Below the pieces are notes generated by a model. That model worked only from the letters and a program-made list of their open reading frames with translations, ran no database searches and was not told the DNA's origin. This document shows, piece by piece, positions 7,911 to 11,063 of a stretch of 11,063 nucleotides of DNA. A program made the translations under genes and the position numbers. The DNA comes from Gammaproteobacteria bacterium. Lineage in GTDB: Bacteria > Pseudomonadota > Gammaproteobacteria > Arenicellales > JAOTYS01. Location: the NCBI GenBank assembly GCA_029861795.1, contig JAOTYS010000120.1, positions 1-11,063 on the forward strand, written 5' to 3'. Numbering within the stretch: the first letter of the stretch is position 1; the number at the start of each line of letters is the position of its first letter.

Positions 7911-10355
7911 ATGCGGTTGCGACTGTACCTTAGCGGCGCGCTTTTGCTCGTTATCGTCCTCGGCGTTAACTTGATACTGCTGTTTTCCACGTTGGACGAG
8001 TTTTACGTTGACGCAGCACTGTCTCCGTACAAAGCGATTAGCGTCAGAACCGCAGCACAGTTTGAACAAGGGCTCTCAACTCGCAACGGACTTGGCACCA
8101 TGAGCGAGCTCTCCGCACGGATGAACCGTACACTCGCTGACCTGCGTTCAATAGCCAGTCGCCGGCAATTCTCGCTTCGCCCTGAGCTCGATGCTGAGGA
8201 TGTTGAACATGGCGTTGTATCTCTGATGCTTCCTGGTGGTGGGATTATCCACAGCACCGATGAAGATGGGGTAGGAAATAGCTTTTCTCTCGAGTCTTTC
8301 GGGGAATGGGTCGATAACAACGAATTGGTCCGCCATTCCCAGGTAGATTCGTTTCACTATGTTGCGGCGCCAGTTCGAGATCGGTCGGGGGGTGTGATCA
8401 CGGTTCTGGTCATAGGTTTGCCGGACCACTATGTAAAGTCTGACGTCGTGACCTTTATGAAGCGACACTGGATCGTGGTGGGTATTCTGTTAGTTGCCGG
8501 AGTCGTCATTCTTCTGCTTTCGATGAAACGCCTGATTGAGCTACGCCGGCGTACACAGGGGGCGCTTAAGACGAAGGTTGTGGTGCTCATTGTCTGCGTA
8601 GCAGGTGTGAGCCAACTCATACTCTCTGGATTCGTTGTGGATTCGTTTAGGAGTGCATACATTGAGTTCAGTCGCAGTAAGATCGAGCTGGCTTTGTCTG
8701 ATTTTGGTGAACGAGCTACTTATGCGCTCAATGCTACGCATATCCAGGATCTCGCAAAGGAGTCCATGGACACGTTTCCGGAGTTCCAAAGTATCTCGGT
8801 CTACGCGGGCGGCAATCGGCTTGTCAGTTCGGTCACAAGAGAGGAGACGTCTGAGCCAGCGGGAGATTGGACCGCCGGATGGATTAGCCGGATGTTTAAC
8901 CTCATTTGGTTTGAATCCTCTTATGAGCTTCGGGCCCCAATCGCTCGGTCGAGCGGCGGGGATGTTGTTGTCGCGGAGATCTTTGATCGGAATGTTCAAG
9001 ATCGATTTGTCAAGACCATTTTTGATGCTTTGGTGGCCGCCGCAATAGGAGTTCTCATCTTTGTCGAGTTGTTAATGTTGCTATTGAAATACTTGGAGAG
9101 ATATACGGCTCGGCGAAGAAAATCGGGAGGAAACTTCCATTACAGTGTGATGCGGCCAGCGATGTTCCTTTTTCTTTTTGGGATCGACACGTCGTTATCA
9201 TTCTTACCGTTGCACATGGAGAATCTCTATGAGCCTATATTTGGTCTTTCGAAGGACATGATTTTGGGGTTGCCGATATCTATTGAATTTCTTTTCGTTG
9301 GGGTTGCAATATTGCTCGCCGGAATATGGTTGGATCGCCGCGGATGGCACGAGCCTTTTATGCTCGGTTTGGTGATTGCGGGCATTGGTGGGGTTCACTC
9401 ATGGTTAGCTCCGGACGCAGTGCAGTTCATCATCTCGAGAGGAGTTGTTGGATTCGGGTACGGGCTCTCGTTGATGGCCGCACAGGGGTTTGTGGTGAGA
9501 TACAGTGACAGGAAAAGCAAAGCACAGGGGTTGGCGCAGATATTTGCTGGACTCTATGCGGGCAATATATGCGGCGCGGCGGCGGGAGCGATGCTAGCTG
9601 AGAGATATGGTTTTGCTCCAGTGTTTCTTATTGGGGCAATAGTGCTGTTGGGTGCGGCAATCTACACCGCCTTTTCGATGCGAGAGGCTTTTGTGTTGCC
9701 ACCGCGACGGGCGTCTACGGCTAAGTCGAAAGATAATAAGGACGTTCCAGTAAGAGAATTTATGCTCAACCGAAGAGTACTAAACTTAATGCTGTTTAGT
9801 AGTCTCCCGGCTTCAATTGCGGTGGTCGGGTTTCTGAATTATTTCAGCCCGATTTATTTAGATCGCCTAGGTGCATCTCAGTCGACCATTGGGTATGTCA
9901 TCGTTGTTTATGGGCTTTGTCTGATCTATCTAGGTCCCGCTATTGGCAAGCTAGTGGACAACGCCGAAGATAAGCAGGGGCTTATATTTCTTGGCTGTCT
10001 AATCGGTGCAGCAGCGTTTCTGTTTTTTCCCATCTTGAACGGAGTCACTGCAGTGATCGTGGCGCTTGTTCTGTTGGGGGTCTCCAGTAGCTTTGTTCTC
10101 TCGGCACAGAGTGCATACGTGCTCAAACTTCGAGTGACCAAGGAGCTCGGTGAGGGTAAGGCATTAGGAATCTTTCGCTCAACGAGCCGTATCGGTCAGG
10201 TACTTGGTCCAATCATATTTGCGTCTGTTGTTACTGTCGCCGCGATCGAGAGCGTCGTCACCTATATGGGTGTTGCTTACCTGGTCGCGGCCATGTGTTT
10301 CATTATTCTTATTAAGAAGGGCAAAAAACCTCGGCTGGCGAGGGCTGTTCGATGA
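7911..10355 (+). CDS. MFS transporter with N-terminal double periplasmic (Cache-like) sensor module
   Basis: An 814-residue inner-membrane protein with about 16 predicted helices. TM1 (about 4-27) and TM2 (about 186-206) bracket a periplasmic domain of about 155 residues containing the Cache-like pattern SLMLPGGGIIHSTDEDGVG and VAAPVRDRSGGVITVLVIG. After a short, strongly basic cytoplasmic linker, TM3 (about 223-244) and TM4 (about 370-395) bracket a second periplasmic domain of about 125 residues (ISVYAGGNRLVSSV, then LRAPIARSSGGDVVVAEI). A basic linker (YTARRRKSGG) leads to a full 12-helix MFS domain (about 412-805) with the loop 2-3 motif GIWLDRRG at 471-478 and SRGVVGFGYG in helix 4. Normal MFS proteins are about 400 residues, so the first half is an addition. 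I infer an efflux permease gated or monitored by an extracellular ligand. Its 12-bp distance from the DapF-like gene suggests export of that pathway's product. The MFS call is firm; the Cache call rests on pattern only. Confidence 0.9.
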   Translation: MRLRLYLSGALLLVIVLGVNLILLFSTLDEFYVDAALSPYKAISVRTAAQFEQGLSTRNGLGTMSELSARMNRTLADLRSIASRRQFSLRPELDAEDVEHGVVSLMLPGGGIIHSTDEDGVGNSFSLESFGEWVDNNELVRHSQVDSFHYVAAPVRDRSGGVITVLVIGLPDHYVKSDVVTFMKRHWIVVGILLVAGVVILLLSMKRLIELRRRTQGALKTKVVVLIVCVAGVSQLILSGFVVDSFRSAYIEFSRSKIELALSDFGERATYALNATHIQDLAKESMDTFPEFQSISVYAGGNRLVSSVTREETSEPAGDWTAGWISRMFNLIWFESSYELRAPIARSSGGDVVVAEIFDRNVQDRFVKTIFDALVAAAIGVLIFVELLMLLLKYLERYTARRRKSGGNFHYSVMRPAMFLFLFGIDTSLSFLPLHMENLYEPIFGLSKDMILGLPISIEFLFVGVAILLAGIWLDRRGWHEPFMLGLVIAGIGGVHSWLAPDAVQFIISRGVVGFGYGLSLMAAQGFVVRYSDRKSKAQGLAQIFAGLYAGNICGAAAGAMLAERYGFAPVFLIGAIVLLGAAIYTAFSMREAFVLPPRRASTAKSKDNKDVPVREFMLNRRVLNLMLFSSLPASIAVVGFLNYFSPIYLDRLGASQSTIGYVIVVYGLCLIYLGPAIGKLVDNAEDKQGLIFLGCLIGAAAFLFFPILNGVTAVIVALVLLGVSSSFVLSAQSAYVLKLRVTKELGEGKALGIFRSTSRIGQVLGPIIFASVVTVAAIESVVTYMGVAYLVAAMCFIILIKKGKKPRLARAVR
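10340..10344 (+). promoter_or_regulatory. Ribosome binding site of the last gene
   Basis: GAGGG lies 7 nt before the ATG at 10352, inside the end of the transporter gene. With the ATGA overlap it supports coupled translation from this start. Confidence 0.6.
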
Positions 10356-11063
10356 GTAGATCAGCATTCCTGTCATCCGAAGTAGGTCGTTTCACTTCTG
10401 TTGCCGAATATCTGCTGGATGCTACCTGCGCTTATTCCCCCATAATTGAAGAAGCGATCTCCACATTCGGGGATTGTGCCTTGTCGGAGTATCTTGAGCA
10501 GATTCTTCCCGTACCGAACGACTCTTTCCAGGGACGTGATGACCTATTGAATGGTGTCTTTGAGTATGCGGCGCCGTTGTTGGGGGGGGATGTGGCTGAC
10601 CGGATGTGCGGTGAACTCAACGCGTCTCCAGTGGTGCTGACAACCAATCATCACGGCGTGGACTTCTTCTCCCAGTCCGTCCAGGGCAATCTGATCTTCT
10701 CTCTTAGGTCCATTGGCGGGAATCCGGCGACGACAGTTCCTGTTTTTTCCTGTGGCGGTATTCCCTTGGATAACTTTACATACCCACAGGGACTGCTTGT
10801 CTATGACGTCGGCGGGCTCGAGCTGGATAAATTGCCGAAGAAATTTCCCATTTTCTCTAACAAGTCCAGGAGAAAGATCGTCAGTGTGGTTGGTCCGATT
10901 GACGAGGAGATGGTACGGCGAGCGCAGCAGCGGTTTGTCAAGATGGTGGCTCAGGGGGAATTTTCCGAATCATCGCTTGCGGTGATCGAGCGCATTCTGA
11001 TGGAGGATTACTCTGCGCCTGAGGTGACTGATCTTCGAACTTACTCAGATCAGTCTGTGGCAA
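10352..11063 (+). CDS. Unrecognised protein, N-terminal 237 residues (3' truncated by window edge)
   Basis: An open frame begins with ATG overlapping the transporter stop (ATGA) and stays open to the right edge; codon use and reading direction match the neighbours, so I regard it as a real gene. I do not recognise the family. The visible part has no signal peptide or membrane helix and looks like a soluble, mixed alpha/beta protein. An acidic N-terminal region (about 17-75) is followed by a hydrophobic strand ending in TTNHHGVDFF (about 97-106). A second strand-like segment, VPVFSCGGIPLDN (about 129-141), is followed by TYPQGLL. Then come a basic stretch (KSRRK), VVGPIDEEMVRRAQQRF, and helices. 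The His pair, Asp104 and Cys134 are the most active-site-like residues. Tight coupling to the exporter and DapF-like genes suggests an enzyme of the same pathway, but no reaction can be assigned. An eight-G run at 10582-10589 lies within it. Confidence 0.85.
   Translation, partial: MSRSAFLSSEVGRFTSVAEYLLDATCAYSPIIEEAISTFGDCALSEYLEQILPVPNDSFQGRDDLLNGVFEYAAPLLGGDVADRMCGELNASPVVLTTNHHGVDFFSQSVQGNLIFSLRSIGGNPATTVPVFSCGGIPLDNFTYPQGLLVYDVGGLELDKLPKKFPIFSNKSRRKIVSVVGPIDEEMVRRAQQRFVKMVAQGEFSESSLAVIERILMEDYSAPEVTDLRTYSDQSVA

Larger units (their letters stand above)
1..11063 (+). other. Probable single operon of six co-directional genes
   Basis: Junctions in order are an 8-bp overlap, gaps of 4, 5 and 12 bp, and a 4-bp overlap. 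No gap is large enough for a standard promoter or hairpin terminator, and the unit continues past both edges. It joins cyclic-di-GMP signalling genes to an epimerase-like enzyme, a sensor-transporter and an unknown gene. Internal promoters inside coding sequence cannot be excluded. Confidence 0.75.

Noticed and set aside
8541..8999. Open reverse-strand frame of about 150 codons within the sensor-MFS gene
   Set aside because: It is antisense to a continuous membrane protein, has no domain signature, and is in the wrong orientation for the operon.
10640..10680. NHHGVDFF in the last gene read as an acyltransferase (HX4D) or condensation-domain (HHxxxDG) active site
   Set aside because: The spacing is one residue short for either motif, and the surrounding sequence does not clearly match those families. 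It could be coincidence.
6708..11063. Assignment of the right half as a staphylopine/opine-type metallophore cluster
   Set aside because: A DapF-like enzyme and an MFS exporter fit that idea, but no nicotianamine-synthase-like or opine-dehydrogenase gene is visible in the window, so the label is not supported.

Overview
The window is a single strand-consistent stretch of coding DNA. Six genes all lie on the + strand, the first cut off at the left edge and the last at the right. Junctions are an 8-bp overlap, then gaps of 4, 5 and 12 bp, then a 4-bp ATGA overlap, so they look like one polycistronic unit. No promoter, terminator, RNA gene, insertion sequence, CRISPR array or long gene-free stretch is visible. 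Roughly balanced base composition by eye, large GGDEF-EAL proteins and a BarA/GacS-type hybrid kinase suggest a Gram-negative bacterium, probably a proteobacterium and perhaps a gammaproteobacterium. The genus cannot be named from this.

Left half (1-6702): a signalling block. It holds the C-terminal part of a GGDEF-EAL protein whose EAL active site is degraded, then a receiver-PAS-GGDEF-EAL response regulator with both catalytic motifs intact, then a membrane hybrid histidine kinase (tandem Cache-like sensor, HAMP, HisKA, HATPase, two receivers, HPt). The kinase ends in an HPt domain and the gene before it begins with a receiver, so the simplest reading is a phosphorelay from an extracytoplasmic signal to cyclic-di-GMP turnover.

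Right half (6708-11063): a block that looks metabolic or transport-related. It holds a diaminopimelate-epimerase-fold protein with both catalytic cysteines but altered substrate-contact positions, then an 814-residue protein in which two periplasmic Cache-like sensor domains on four membrane helices are fused to a 12-helix MFS transporter, then the first 237 residues of a protein I do not recognise. A reasonable hypothesis is that this half makes (with a stereochemical inversion step) and exports a small amino-acid-derived molecule, and that the same or a related molecule is sensed by the Cache domains of the exporter and the kinase. Motifs support the individual domain calls. The pathway, the ligand and the feedback loop are inference.

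The items most worth a second look are the sensor-MFS fusion, the modified DapF-like protein, the unidentified last gene (with an eight-G tract near its middle), and the linkage of all three to a cyclic-di-GMP phosphorelay.
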